From contig NZ_JAFFQA010000030.1 in the NCBI RefSeq assembly GCF_016919065.1, positions 1 to 60,289 on the forward strand: a DNA stretch of 60,289 nt, written 5' to 3'. Positions 26,655 to 36,071 of the stretch are shown here, piece by piece. This DNA is from Desulfobulbus rhabdoformis (GTDB taxonomy: Bacteria > Desulfobacterota > Desulfobulbia > Desulfobulbales > Desulfobulbaceae). Each line of letters starts with the position of its first letter. The first letter of the stretch is position 1. The notes beneath the pieces are model-generated. The model made no database searches, was not told where the DNA came from, and saw nothing but the letters and a program-made list of their open reading frames with translations. Made by a program: the position numbers and the translations under genes.

Positions 26655-26797
26655 AGGGCATCTTGAATAATTGCTTTTTCTGCCAATCTCTGCGTCATGC
26701 TGAAAATTTTATCCTCGGAATATCACCAATATGCCTGCGGTAAAATTATCAGCAATCCTTGACCTTGATTGAAAAATCTAATTATTCAAAACACCCT
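26655..26797. repeat. Palindromic repeated element, copy 1 (MITE-like)
   Basis: This 143-bp element shares its ends and core with the element at 43432-43608. Ends are imperfect inverted repeats: AGGGcaTCTTGAATAATT on the left and, read on the other strand, AGGGtgTCTTGAATAATT on the right, each followed by a T-rich stretch and CAATC. The core has a second inverted pair around AAAATTTTAtCC and GCGGTAAAATT. It carries no gene. It lies between the metallo-beta-lactamase-fold gene and the diguanylate cyclase, overlapping the latter's possible N-terminal extension. Confidence 0.85.
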
Positions 26798-26829
26798 CAA
26801 GAGAGGGAGTCTATCTGCTGGGGGCTCTA

Positions 26830-27810
26830 TCAATCGGGTATCTTATCTAGTATAAGCGAGAATTCGATTGGAACCCAGGCATATTTACCCTGGCCATCTG
26901 CACGAACATGACCGAGCCCGGGGAAGGGGAGGTGCATTCCTCCAACCAGATCACCGCTCGCCGCCAGTTGGTGTAACAGGGTTTTACGCGTGGCCACTGC
27001 CTGGGGTTGATTGACATCAAAATCAATGGAGACCTCGGGGCGGGCAAACTGAACAGCATGGGCATGGACAACATCCCCCCAGATATAGAGAGTTTGGCCC
27101 TTGGATTGTATGGAAAAGGCGGTGTGGCCAGGGGTATGCCCATTGGCAGCGACACTGCGGATGCCGGGAACAATCTCAGAGTTGTTACTGAAGGTGTGCC
27201 ACCTATTCTGTTGGCGGTAGGGGGCTGAGGCCTCACGCGCAACGGCAAAGGCCTGTTGTCTGTTTTTGGGGGCCTCGGCTGCTGTCTGCTCGGAGAGCCA
27301 GTAGGCTCCCTCCTGCTCAGCGACAAAGACGTGTGCCTGAGGGTATAACGGCTCTTCGTCCTCATTGACAAGGCCGCCGAGATGATCGGCATGCATGTGG
27401 GTGAGGATGACGGTATCCACATCCACCAGGCGATAACCGCTTGCCTTGAGGTTCTGCTGAATAAAGCCAAGCTGTGGTCCAAAAAGTGTGGAGGCTCCGG
27501 TATCGATCAGGACCAGGTGGTCGCCTGTGTTGATCAGATAGCCGTTGACCGCGGTCTGCATCTTGGGATGTGAGACAAATTTTGCCTGCAGGAGAGAGAG
27601 CAGCTCAGGCTGGTTAATGTTGTGCAGGAGTTTCGTGTCGATTTGGACCGCACCGTCATAGAGGGCGGTGACTTCAAAATCACCGAGTTGCAGGCGGTAA
27701 TACCCTGGGACTTGTGTTTCGGTAGGCGGAGCCTGGGCCTGGGCCCATGACGCGAGACCGAGGAGCAGGATGAGTGTCAAAGGAAGCCAACTTTTGTGAA
27801 GGCGATGCAT
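26830..27810 (-). CDS. Secreted metallo-beta-lactamase-fold hydrolase
   Basis: The start is ATG 27808-27810 with GGAGGAAC just upstream; an earlier in-frame ATG at 27882 has no such site. The 326-residue protein begins with a signal peptide, MHRLHKSWLPL through LASWAQAQA. The fold's metal motif HMHADHLGG is intact, with GHTPGHTAF and a WGDVVHAHAV segment supplying further histidine and aspartate ligands. This architecture matches periplasmic MBL-fold proteins related to AttM/lactonase and quorum-quenching hydrolases, but the substrate cannot be read from sequence. It is divergent from the DUF945-like gene. Confidence 0.9.
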   Translation of the reverse strand: MHRLHKSWLPLTLILLLGLASWAQAQAPPTETQVPGYYRLQLGDFEVTALYDGAVQIDTKLLHNINQPELLSLLQAKFVSHPKMQTAVNGYLINTGDHLVLIDTGASTLFGPQLGFIQQNLKASGYRLVDVDTVILTHMHADHLGGLVNEDEEPLYPQAHVFVAEQEGAYWLSEQTAAEAPKNRQQAFAVAREASAPYRQQNRWHTFSNNSEIVPGIRSVAANGHTPGHTAFSIQSKGQTLYIWGDVVHAHAVQFARPEVSIDFDVNQPQAVATRKTLLHQLAASGDLVGGMHLPFPGLGHVRADGQGKYAWVPIEFSLILDKIPD

Positions 27811-28241
27811 GGATGTTCCTCCGTTAGTATTGAAAAGGGTGCTTAACAAAGTAGGACAGCTTGCCAAGAGGGACAAGGCCAAAAGGGGGCTTGGGGATCA
27901 TGCCTGAGGAAAAGGGGAGCCATTGCAGGACAACGCGTTTGACGGGAAGAGAGCAGGGGCGCGAAGATATTATCTCGTCTTTTTGCTTTTTGTCTTTGAT
28001 TTAACAGTATAATTTTATACCTGATGGACCCACTCTCTGCTTGCAGAGCCGAGGTTAATTCTGCTACAGGAGAGGGGGGCACTCTGCATGCAGGTGCAGG
28101 ATGCATCCCATGCTCAAAATAACGGTCGAGGTGTATCCCGAGATCGTCATGAAGTTCTGGAGCGATTTGCTTTGCTCAGGTCGAAGTGCCTTTATCCTTA
28201 CTTCCCTCTCAATAAAAAGGACATTTGTCCGAAGGAGTCGT
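27811..28241. other. 431-bp divergent intergenic region
   Basis: I see no gene here. It separates the MBL-fold gene (minus) from the DUF945-like gene (plus). Plus-strand codons in frame with the latter, from 28101, lack a ribosome-binding site and signal-like N-terminus. A consensus -10 TATAAT lies at 28008-28013 within the palindrome GTATAA-TT-TTATAC. Confidence 0.5.
28007..28020. promoter_or_regulatory. Palindromic -10-like site GTATAATTTTATAC
   Basis: A six-bp inverted repeat around TT contains TATAAT on the plus strand. A weak TTGCTT lies at 27983-27988, 19 bases upstream. It may be a promoter for the plus-strand gene or a small operator. Confidence 0.3.
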
Positions 28242-29564
28242 ATGAAAAAATTTGTAAGTGTGGTTGTCGTTCTTCTTCTTGCCGCCGGGATCAGTGCTCC
28301 CTATGTCAGCGGTATGATCGCTGAGAAGCAGCTTCGCGCGCTGACCGAGAAGTGCAATACCATGTACAAGGAAGCCACCCTCGGGGCTTCTTTGGAAATC
28401 GTTCGCTATGACCGGAGCTATAGCTCATCGGAGGTCGATTGGAAGTACAATCTGGGGCCGCTCTCCTCCCTCTACGGCACCCAGGAGATTTTGTTTCACG
28501 ATACGGTGAAGCACGGGCTGACCGGTGTGGTCGCCGAAACAACCCTGATGAACAATCCCAAATATGCGGAGTTCGTGAAAACGAAACTTGCCGGGAAGGA
28601 CCCTCTCCACATCACCACCCAGTATTCGCTCATGGGTAACAGTGCAATCACCACCAAGCTGGACCCTTTTTCCCTTGATGTCGCAGGGAAAACCCTGCAA
28701 ATCAAACCGGCCCATGTCGTGATGAATGTCGACAAAGAACTGAAGCATTTTACCTATGAGGGATCCTGGGATGGAATGGGCGTGGATGACCAGGCGGCCC
28801 TGGAGGGGGTGAGCCTACAAGCTGATATGAGGATGGAGTCAATATACCTTTGGAATGGCTTTGGCACCATGGTCGCTGAAGGTGGATGGATAAAGGATGG
28901 CAATAAACCATTTTCTTTCGCCAACTTCAAGTTCAACTATGTTTCCGACTACAGCAAGGAGAACGACCGGTTTTCGACCAAGATGGAGTATTCCACAGAC
29001 AGTATTGATGCGGGTGGGGAAAAAATCGACAATGCCTTTGTTGGCCTGGCATTGAATAACATCAATGCCTCTGCCTATGAAGAGTTGCTGGTCATGTACA
29101 TGCAAGCCTTTAACAGGGCACTGACCAGTCTGGGGGCGAATGGACAGGATCCCAAAGAGGTTGAAAAGGCTCTGGAGAAAGAGATGAAGACGATCGGGAT
29201 GCAGCTGCTGGGCCCAGCGGAAAAAATGATGGCCAAGGGACTGGAGCTGCAAGTGTCCGACCTCCATTTTACCCTGCCCCAGGGAAAGGTCACCGGCGAC
29301 ATCAGTGTGGGCCTCAAGAAGGATATGACCCTTGCCCAGTTTATGCCGCTTTCCCAAGATCCGACCTTGGCCTTTGACATCTTTAGCCTGCAATCACACT
29401 GCAGCCTGCCCAAAGCGCTGTTGGCCGGTAAGCCAGAGCTTTTTCAACCGATGACCGGCGGCATGCAGACCGGGATTTTTGTTGAGCAGGGAGAGCAGGC
29501 CCAACATGTTGCCGAGATCAAAGACGGTAAATTGCTGCTGAACGGCAAGGAAGTCCAGCTCTAA
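28242..29564 (+). CDS. DUF945 (YdgA)-family envelope protein
   Basis: The start is ATG 28242, with AAGGAG eight bases upstream, giving 440 residues. The N-terminus MKKFVSVVVVLLLAAGISA is a signal peptide or membrane anchor. The rest matches the YdgA/DUF945 plan: a short helix with IAEKQLRALTEKCN, then RYDRSYSSSEVDWKY, followed by a long beta-rich body with amphipathic repeats and a C-terminal small domain. E. coli YdgA is a periplasm-facing inner-membrane protein of unclear role, so no reaction is assigned. A strong terminator follows. Confidence 0.85.
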   Translation: MKKFVSVVVVLLLAAGISAPYVSGMIAEKQLRALTEKCNTMYKEATLGASLEIVRYDRSYSSSEVDWKYNLGPLSSLYGTQEILFHDTVKHGLTGVVAETTLMNNPKYAEFVKTKLAGKDPLHITTQYSLMGNSAITTKLDPFSLDVAGKTLQIKPAHVVMNVDKELKHFTYEGSWDGMGVDDQAALEGVSLQADMRMESIYLWNGFGTMVAEGGWIKDGNKPFSFANFKFNYVSDYSKENDRFSTKMEYSTDSIDAGGEKIDNAFVGLALNNINASAYEELLVMYMQAFNRALTSLGANGQDPKEVEKALEKEMKTIGMQLLGPAEKMMAKGLELQVSDLHFTLPQGKVTGDISVGLKKDMTLAQFMPLSQDPTLAFDIFSLQSHCSLPKALLAGKPELFQPMTGGMQTGIFVEQGEQAQHVAEIKDGKLLLNGKEVQL

Positions 29565-29609
29565 GGCGAACCTTCCAGAGTGTGCTTCGCGCCACTGATT
29601 GCAATGATG

Positions 29610-29648
29610 ACCTCCTCCCGGATACCGCTTCGGGAGGAGGTTTTTTTG
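29610..29648 (+). terminator. Intrinsic terminator after the DUF945-like gene
   Basis: An 11-bp perfect stem ACCTCCTCCCG (29610-29620 with 29631-29641) is followed by seven T. It separates the gene from the convergent SNF2-family gene. Confidence 0.92.
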
Positions 29649-29734
29649 TGATGTCCCCGTTCTGCTTCATAGGAGCGGAGTGGAACTGGCTCCCCCCTGT
29701 AAACAGGAAGGTGTTCGTCCCTGGGAAAGGAGGA

Positions 29735-32700
29735 TCAGGCATCCCGAATCAGGCGTAGAAGCTCATCGGCGGAGAGCGTGGTGCCGGTGTCGGTTTCCTT
29801 GAGAAGCGAATCGGCCAGGTCGCGTTTTTCCGCGTGGAGGCGAACAATTTTTTCTTCAATGGTGTGCTTGGTAATGAGGCGGTAGACCGTGACCGGTCGT
29901 TGCTGGCCCATGCGGTGGGCCCGATCCGATGCCTGGTCTTCCACCGCGGGATTCCACCAGGGATCCATGTGGATGACGTAATCCGCCGCGGTGAGGTTGA
30001 GCCCCAGCCCCCCCGCCTTAAGGCTGATGAGGAAAACATCTGTCTTGCCCGCCTGAAATCTCTCCACCTCCTGTTGTCGCTTTTTGGCGGGCGTTGCCCC
30101 ATCAAGATAACAGTAGCTGATGGAGAGGGTCTCCAGGTGCTCGCGAATCAGGTTGAGATGGCCGACGAATTGACTGAACACCAGGGCCTTGTGTCCGTTT
30201 TCCAACAGTTCACTGAGCACCGAACCCAAGATCTGTAACTTCCCGCCACTGAGTTTCGATTCCGGCGTCACCAGTTTCGGGTGGCAACAGGCTTGGCGAA
30301 GGCGGGTTATTTCGGCAAGGATTCGTATCGGCGCATTACCGTTTTCTGTCTGTTCCGCCTCAATTCGTTCCAGTGCCTTCTGGCGCAGGGCCTCGTAAAA
30401 GGCGGCCTCCTCCGGGCTCTGTTCGACCTCAAGGGTGACCTCGGTCCGGGGCGGCAACTCTTCAAGCACCTGCGTCTTGAGACGACGCAAAACAAAGGGG
30501 CGCACCAGTTTTTTCAGGCGTCGTCCGGCCTCCCGGTCGTGTTCCCGTTCAATGGGGATGGCGAAGCGGTTGTTGAATCGTTCCTTGGAGCCCAGCAGGC
30601 CTGGATTGATAAAATGAAACAAGGTCCAGAATTCGCTGAGATGGTTTTCAATAGGGGTTCCTGTGGTGATCAGACGAAATTTTGCCTGGAGGCGCATGGC
30701 CGCCTTGGATCGTTTAGTCGAGGCGTTTTTGATGGCCTGGGCCTCGTCGAGCACCACCGTTTGCCAGGCAACCTGGCATAAAAGATCGGCTTCCTGATGC
30801 AAGAGCCCATAACTGGCAATCATCAGATCAAAGGGGCCAAGCTCAGCGAGTTGTCCGGCCCGATCAGAACCACCAAAGCTTATGGGGCGTAGGGTGGGGG
30901 CAAATTTTTGGGCTTCGATGATCCAGTTGCCGCAGACCGAGGTGGGCGCAATCACCAGGGTCGGGCCCTGTTGGGCGCTATGGAGGATCACCGCCAGGGC
31001 CTGTAGGGTTTTTCCCAGGCCCATGTCATCGGCCAGGCAGGCGCCAAACTCAAGATGAGCTAGACGGGCCAGCCATTGGAACCCTTCGAGCTGATAGTCC
31101 CGAAGCTGGGCCTTGAGCGTTGAAGGGGGCTGGGGTGTCAGCGCCATCCCCTCACCAATGGTGCGGAGACGTTGTTGCCACTGCTTATCGACTTCGAGAT
31201 GCCCAATATCCTCGGTGAGGTCTTCCAGGGCCAGGGCAGCCAAAGGGTGGAGCTGCAGCTTTTTCCCTTTTCGCTGGCTTAACGCTGCCAGGTCGTCCAG
31301 ACGTTTGCGCAACTCCCTGGAGATGGCTGCAAACTCTCCATCTCCCAGATGAAGAAAACGATGGGGCGTTTCGGCTAAGAGTGCGAGCAACTGGCGCATA
31401 TCAAGAACGTGGTCGGCATCGACCTGGAGCGAACCGTCAATCTCAAACCAGGATTGCCTGCTGTTCAAGCGCATCTGCATGTCGCCGAGCGTGAGTGTCT
31501 TGCCCAGCTTAAATTTTTCTCCCTCTGGCCAGACCACCTGGGTCTCACCTTTTGCCTGGGCCTCCTGGAGATCCTGCAGCAGTTGCAGGGCCTCGTGGGC
31601 TTCTGGGGCAAACCACTGCTCTTCTATCTCCAGAAGGTTTTCCAGGCTGGGGAGGAGACGCAGCAAGGCCGCTGTCCGTTGCTGCTCCTCCTTAAGCGCA
31701 CGTGTGCATTGGTAACGTTTTCCCGCAACATCGGCCATCAGGTTTTTCACCCCTTTCCCCGGTTTGAGGCAGGGGCCTTTTTCGCCCAGAGGGTGTATCA
31801 AAATTTCAAGCCGGAGGCCCATTTCATGGGGAAGCAGGTGTGCTCTGGGCAGGGAGTCGGTGTCCACGTTTTCCACCGAGTATGCTGTCCCTGGAACTGT
31901 AGAATGAACAGGCACCAGATTGGCCACGGAAGAGAGAATCGTGTTGAGTTGCTTGTCTGCTGAAGAGGGGAGTATCATGGCCTGGCTACCGATGATCTGC
32001 GCAATCTGCAGCTGTGCCTTGTTAAAGGTGATCAGCCGGTAACGCGTCGGGGTTTCGCAAACAAGGACGTGAGGCTCTTCAAAGGGGTTTTTGGGGTGCA
32101 GGCGAATGGAGAGCTTGTCTCCCTGATTGTCGATTTGCACCTCGGGAACGCCTGCAACTATTTCAACGGGTGTGGTGGGGGACTGGGCAAGAAAGAGCAG
32201 GGGATGCCCGACCAGTGCCGGGAGAAGCTCGTCCATGTTAAAGCTATAGCCGTAGGCACTGTAATAGGAGTTGTAGCGACGAATCGCCACGCGAATTCGC
32301 TGATCGTGCTCGCTGAGCGAATTCAGATTTTCACCTGTTGCCAGCCGCTTGAGGGAGATGGCCCGGCCTTTGCTCCAGGTTCCCTTGACCGTTCTTTTTT
32401 GTTCCAGCGGGGATATGGTTTTAAGCTCGCCAGAGCGGCTGAACTCTACGAGGTAAACCAACCGCGTCTCTGCGAGACCGTTTGCCTGGCTATTGTGGGC
32501 CACAGCGTTTTCCACCACCATGTGCAGGGCGCGTAGATTTTTCTGCCAGTCCTCCTCAACCTGAAGCGCCCCGCTCAGAGGGACGATACCTGTTGTTTGT
32601 GCAAGCGAGGTGAGCAGCTGTTGCCTTTTCGGCGTCTGTTTGTCGGCGCGCGAGAGCAACTGCGCATACTCCAAGGTGAGCCAGTGGTCACCACAGTCCT

Positions 32701-34129
32701 GACAACGCTGCAAACACTGCTCCAGAGCGGATATCTGTTTGCGGGTGAGTTTTCCCTTGATGCAAAAGAGTGCCATGGCCACAAACAGGGGCCCTGCAGG
32801 ACCATTGGCGTACATCAGCCTGCTGCTCAGTGGTGGCAGGGGACGGCAGGCTGTTTCGGGCGGCGTTCCTGTCAGGTTTGCAAGCATGGCCCGAAGGGCC
32901 GCATAGACGGGAGGGAATTTGTAGGGGGGCAGCTGTTGTTCGACCAGATTGAGCAGGCTTGCGGCGCTATTCAGGCTTGCCGGACTTCCCTCAATGAGCA
33001 GGGCATAGATAAAATAAGGGCCGGTAATGTTACAAAAAAACTGGTTTCGTTTTTTATAGAGACGACGATACGTTTTCAGGTCTGCCTCGTAGAGCTCAAT
33101 GGCCTTTGCCACCTGGCCCTGGAGCAGGGAGAGCCATCCCCGGATTCCCATGTTCCAGTCGGCTACAGGTTCTTGCTGGTTTGCGGCAAGAATGCTTTCG
33201 ACCTGATCCAGTTGTCCGGTCAGCAGCAGGCGTATGAGCAGGTGAAAGAGCAACTCCTCGCGCACGCTTCCTTTCAACTGGTCATGGGGCGTAAGCTTCA
33301 GGGCCAGTTGGAGGGCCTGGCTGTCATTTTCCTGATTGTAGTAGGCATAGGCAAAGAGACGCTGAAAAATGATTCCCTGACTGTGGGGAGAGAGCGATGT
33401 GATCCAGGTGGGATCAAAAGGGGTGTTGACCATGCGAACGACCGGGTCGAGATAGGGACCGTCGGGTTCAGGAATGGGCAGGCAGTGATCCAGAAGGTCC
33501 TGCGCCAGAGTGTCGATTTGTGCATCTTTCGAGTCAACCAGAGCCAGACGCAACTCCCGGACCTTGCGCGAACAGGCTGCAGTGATCTGATTTTTAGCAA
33601 TGGCCGAGAAGGAACCGGGCACGGGGAGGAGGGTTCGCACCGCCTGCGCCAAAGCTTGCCCCAGAGGAAGGGACAGCGATTCCTTTGGTGTTCGTCGTGC
33701 CCGCGTGCGGCTGCGGCTGTCCACCCGTTTTTTCTTTTTTGCCGGGGCAGGGGGCTCCAGAGTGGTTGTGGTATCGGCAAAGACCTGGCGCACCATGACT
33801 TCGACAATATACTCGTTGACCTGATAGCCACTGCCGAGCAGTCCTTCTTGTTTTAAGCCACGCAAGAGCACTGACAGGGAGGCGACTGAAAGCGTTTGTT
33901 TCTCAAAGGCCAGGAGCAGTCCCGATTCTTTGCAGAGCTCAAGGATTTTCGGACCGGTCAAGGGCTCGTCGGCTACGGCCAGGAGTTGGAGAACTGCGCG
34001 CTCAAATGCGGAGAGTCGATCGGTTTTCTCCAGGAGTTCTGTACAGGTGGGATCGTCGATTAAAAGGGGCATGGAGCGTATCTGTTGGCACTGTCTGGAA
34101 AGGGAGAGGAAAGGGAAAACAAGGGACAT
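29735..34129 (-). CDS. SNF2-family DEAD/DEAH-box ATPase with a long N-terminal region
   Basis: The 1464-residue protein has a SNF2 motor in its last 460 residues: DDMGLGKT (about 1033), LDEAQAIKN (about 1125), TTGTPIENHLSEFW, LVFSQF and DRAHRMGQQRPVTVYRLI. Such motors translocate on double-stranded DNA and remodel protein-DNA complexes. The first 1000 residues include a possible winged-helix part near 35-125, a lysine/arginine-rich linker (KKKKRVDSRSRTRARR, about 135-150), a helical TPR-like region, and a beta-rich region before the motor similar to those of other bacterial SNF2 proteins. The start is uncertain: ATG 34129 or ATG 34072, neither with a good ribosome-binding site. No methyltransferase or nuclease neighbour suggests a defence island. 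It follows lolD by 36 bases. Confidence 0.9.
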   Translation of the reverse strand: MSLVFPFLSLSRQCQQIRSMPLLIDDPTCTELLEKTDRLSAFERAVLQLLAVADEPLTGPKILELCKESGLLLAFEKQTLSVASLSVLLRGLKQEGLLGSGYQVNEYIVEVMVRQVFADTTTTLEPPAPAKKKKRVDSRSRTRARRTPKESLSLPLGQALAQAVRTLLPVPGSFSAIAKNQITAACSRKVRELRLALVDSKDAQIDTLAQDLLDHCLPIPEPDGPYLDPVVRMVNTPFDPTWITSLSPHSQGIIFQRLFAYAYYNQENDSQALQLALKLTPHDQLKGSVREELLFHLLIRLLLTGQLDQVESILAANQQEPVADWNMGIRGWLSLLQGQVAKAIELYEADLKTYRRLYKKRNQFFCNITGPYFIYALLIEGSPASLNSAASLLNLVEQQLPPYKFPPVYAALRAMLANLTGTPPETACRPLPPLSSRLMYANGPAGPLFVAMALFCIKGKLTRKQISALEQCLQRCQDCGDHWLTLEYAQLLSRADKQTPKRQQLLTSLAQTTGIVPLSGALQVEEDWQKNLRALHMVVENAVAHNSQANGLAETRLVYLVEFSRSGELKTISPLEQKRTVKGTWSKGRAISLKRLATGENLNSLSEHDQRIRVAIRRYNSYYSAYGYSFNMDELLPALVGHPLLFLAQSPTTPVEIVAGVPEVQIDNQGDKLSIRLHPKNPFEEPHVLVCETPTRYRLITFNKAQLQIAQIIGSQAMILPSSADKQLNTILSSVANLVPVHSTVPGTAYSVENVDTDSLPRAHLLPHEMGLRLEILIHPLGEKGPCLKPGKGVKNLMADVAGKRYQCTRALKEEQQRTAALLRLLPSLENLLEIEEQWFAPEAHEALQLLQDLQEAQAKGETQVVWPEGEKFKLGKTLTLGDMQMRLNSRQSWFEIDGSLQVDADHVLDMRQLLALLAETPHRFLHLGDGEFAAISRELRKRLDDLAALSQRKGKKLQLHPLAALALEDLTEDIGHLEVDKQWQQRLRTIGEGMALTPQPPSTLKAQLRDYQLEGFQWLARLAHLEFGACLADDMGLGKTLQALAVILHSAQQGPTLVIAPTSVCGNWIIEAQKFAPTLRPISFGGSDRAGQLAELGPFDLMIASYGLLHQEADLLCQVAWQTVVLDEAQAIKNASTKRSKAAMRLQAKFRLITTGTPIENHLSEFWTLFHFINPGLLGSKERFNNRFAIPIEREHDREAGRRLKKLVRPFVLRRLKTQVLEELPPRTEVTLEVEQSPEEAAFYEALRQKALERIEAEQTENGNAPIRILAEITRLRQACCHPKLVTPESKLSGGKLQILGSVLSELLENGHKALVFSQFVGHLNLIREHLETLSISYCYLDGATPAKKRQQEVERFQAGKTDVFLISLKAGGLGLNLTAADYVIHMDPWWNPAVEDQASDRAHRMGQQRPVTVYRLITKHTIEEKIVRLHAEKRDLADSLLKETDTGTTLSADELLRLIRDA

Positions 34130-34165
34130 CTGCGCAAGGAAAGCGAACCCTTACGCACACGCTGC

Positions 34166-34840
34166 TTACTGCAACTGTCCATCCGCCAGAGTGAGACAGC
34201 GATCCATGGCTCCGGCCAGTTCCATATTGTGGGTGACCATCACCACCGAGAGGTTCAGGCTGGCGCTGAGTTCTTTGAACAGATCAAAGACCCGTTGACC
34301 GCTGACCGAGTCCAGGTTACCGGTGGGCTCATCAGCCAGGAGCAGGGCGGGATCCATCACCAGGGCCCTTGCCAGCGCAACCCGCTGCTGCTCGCCACCG
34401 GAGAGTTCCCCACTGCGGTGCTCCATTCGCTGCTCCAAGCCCACCTGGGAAAGAAGCGCCTTTGCCTTTTTCTGGATTTTTGTGCGGGAACCACCGTTGA
34501 TCAGGCCCGGCATCATCACATTTTCCAGGGCGGTGAATTCAGGCAGCAGGTGGTGAAACTGAAAAATAAAACCAATGTTACGGTTGCGATGCTCGGCGAG
34601 TGCCGGTTCCGAACGACCGGTCAACTCCTGGCCCTGGAAAATGAGCTTGCCTGCATCAGGCATATCCAGGGTGCCAAGGATCTGCAGCAGGGTGGTCTTG
34701 CCGGAACCGGAGGCCCCGACAATGGCGGTCATCTCGCCGGGTTCTATGGTGAGCTCCACCGACTTGAGCACCGAGATGGAGGCGCTGCCGCTGCGGTAGC
34801 TCTTGGTCAGGTCCTGCGCTGCAAGCAGAGGGTTATTCAT
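34166..34840 (-). CDS. lolD: Lipoprotein-sorting ABC transporter ATP-binding subunit
   Basis: The 224-residue ATPase drives release of lipoproteins from the inner membrane to LolA. The start is ATG 34838-34840, which overlaps the stop of the permease gene in ATGAATAA; longer in-frame versions are permease-gene shadow. It has Walker A GASGSGKT, the LolD-like FQFHHLLPEFTALENVMMP segment, signature LSGGEQQR, Walker B LLLADEPTGNLD and the late THNMELA histidine. The overlap indicates tight cotranslation with its permease. Confidence 0.96.
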   Translation of the reverse strand: MNNPLLAAQDLTKSYRSGSASISVLKSVELTIEPGEMTAIVGASGSGKTTLLQILGTLDMPDAGKLIFQGQELTGRSEPALAEHRNRNIGFIFQFHHLLPEFTALENVMMPGLINGGSRTKIQKKAKALLSQVGLEQRMEHRSGELSGGEQQRVALARALVMDPALLLADEPTGNLDSVSGQRVFDLFKELSASLNLSVVMVTHNMELAGAMDRCLTLADGQLQ

Positions 34841-36059
34841 AGCTGAGTGCCTCCGCCGGACGGACTTTTGAGGCCTTCCATGAAGGGTACAAGGTGGCCA
34901 GGAGGGTGATGAGAATCGCTGAAATCGCAATCAGGCTTACATCAAAGGGCACGACTTTGATCGGCATGGTGGACATGGGGTAGACGTTGGGAGGCAGCTC
35001 GATGATCTTATAGCGGGAAAGCAGGCCGCAGAGCCCCAGTCCTCCGGCAACGCCCAGGATGGTACCACAAATACCGATCACCATGCCTTGGTAGAAAAAG
35101 ATGCGCATGATTGAGCGGGTGGTGGCCCCCATGGATTTGAGGATGGCGATATCGCGGGTTTTTTCCATCACCACCATGATCAGGGCGCTGATGATATTGA
35201 GTGCTGCCACCAGAATGATGAGATCAAGGGCTATGAACAACCCCATCTTTTCCAACTTGAGCCCGGCAAAGAGGTTACGGTTGAGCTGCATCCAGTCGCG
35301 TACCGTGTAGTCGCTTCCCAGGGCCTGCTGGACAGCGCGGGCAATCGGTCCCGCCTGATCTATCTTGCTGACTTTGACCTCAATGCCGTGCACACCCTGA
35401 CGCAGGTCGGTGAGGCTGCGGGCGGTTGCCAGAGAAACATAGCCCATGGTGGAGTCGTATTCAAACATACCGGTTTCAAAGATACCCACCACCTGGCAGG
35501 TACGGACCTTGGGCAGAACTCCCATGGGCGAAAGGGGGCCATTGGGTGAGATCAGTCGAATTTTATTTCCCACCCAGACCTGCAGCTGGGTCGCCATATC
35601 ACGGCCCAAAACAATCCCCGGAACCTCCTGGGGAGTGTCCAGGTCAAGCAGTTTGCCGGCAAGCATTTTGTTGCCGATGTTAATCACCCGCATGGCCGAG
35701 GCCGCATCAATGCCTCTGAGCACGATCCCTGAAGAGTTGGCTCTGGAGCTGATCAAGGCCTGGCCGTAGATATAAGGCGTGGTTGCCTCCACGCCTTGGA
35801 CTGATTCCACTTCGGCTCGAACGGTATCCGTGTCGGTGATTGTTGTACCGTAGCGCTGCACCAGAGCATGGGCGTTGACCCCGATGATCTGGTCGCGCAG
35901 TCCCTCGGTAAACCCGGTGTAGACAGAGAGCACCACAATCAGGGCCAATACGCCCACAGCCACCCCAAGAATGGAGATGATGGTGATCAGGGAGATGAAT
36001 TTCTGCTTGCGCTTGGCCCGCAGATAACGCAGGCTGACAAACCATTCAAAAGATGCCAT
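34833..36059 (-). CDS. lolC: Lipoprotein-releasing ABC transporter permease (LolC/E)
   Basis: The 408-residue inner-membrane protein has an N-terminal membrane segment after FVSLRYLRAKRKQKFIS, a large periplasmic domain at about 45-265, and three C-terminal membrane segments. The signature EKTRDIAILKSMGAT of LolC/E and FtsX-like permeases precedes the last segments. Only one permease gene is present beside lolD, so it may form a homodimer as in many non-enteric bacteria. It follows lysS by 12 bases. Confidence 0.95.
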   Translation of the reverse strand: MASFEWFVSLRYLRAKRKQKFISLITIISILGVAVGVLALIVVLSVYTGFTEGLRDQIIGVNAHALVQRYGTTITDTDTVRAEVESVQGVEATTPYIYGQALISSRANSSGIVLRGIDAASAMRVINIGNKMLAGKLLDLDTPQEVPGIVLGRDMATQLQVWVGNKIRLISPNGPLSPMGVLPKVRTCQVVGIFETGMFEYDSTMGYVSLATARSLTDLRQGVHGIEVKVSKIDQAGPIARAVQQALGSDYTVRDWMQLNRNLFAGLKLEKMGLFIALDLIILVAALNIISALIMVVMEKTRDIAILKSMGATTRSIMRIFFYQGMVIGICGTILGVAGGLGLCGLLSRYKIIELPPNVYPMSTMPIKVVPFDVSLIAISAILITLLATLYPSWKASKVRPAEALSYE

Positions 36060-36071
36060 GGGCTTGCGGTG

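Noticed and set aside
32597..33856. 419-codon open frame antisense to the SNF2 gene
   Set aside because: It is a shadow of the long SNF2 frame, with no domain or start signal.
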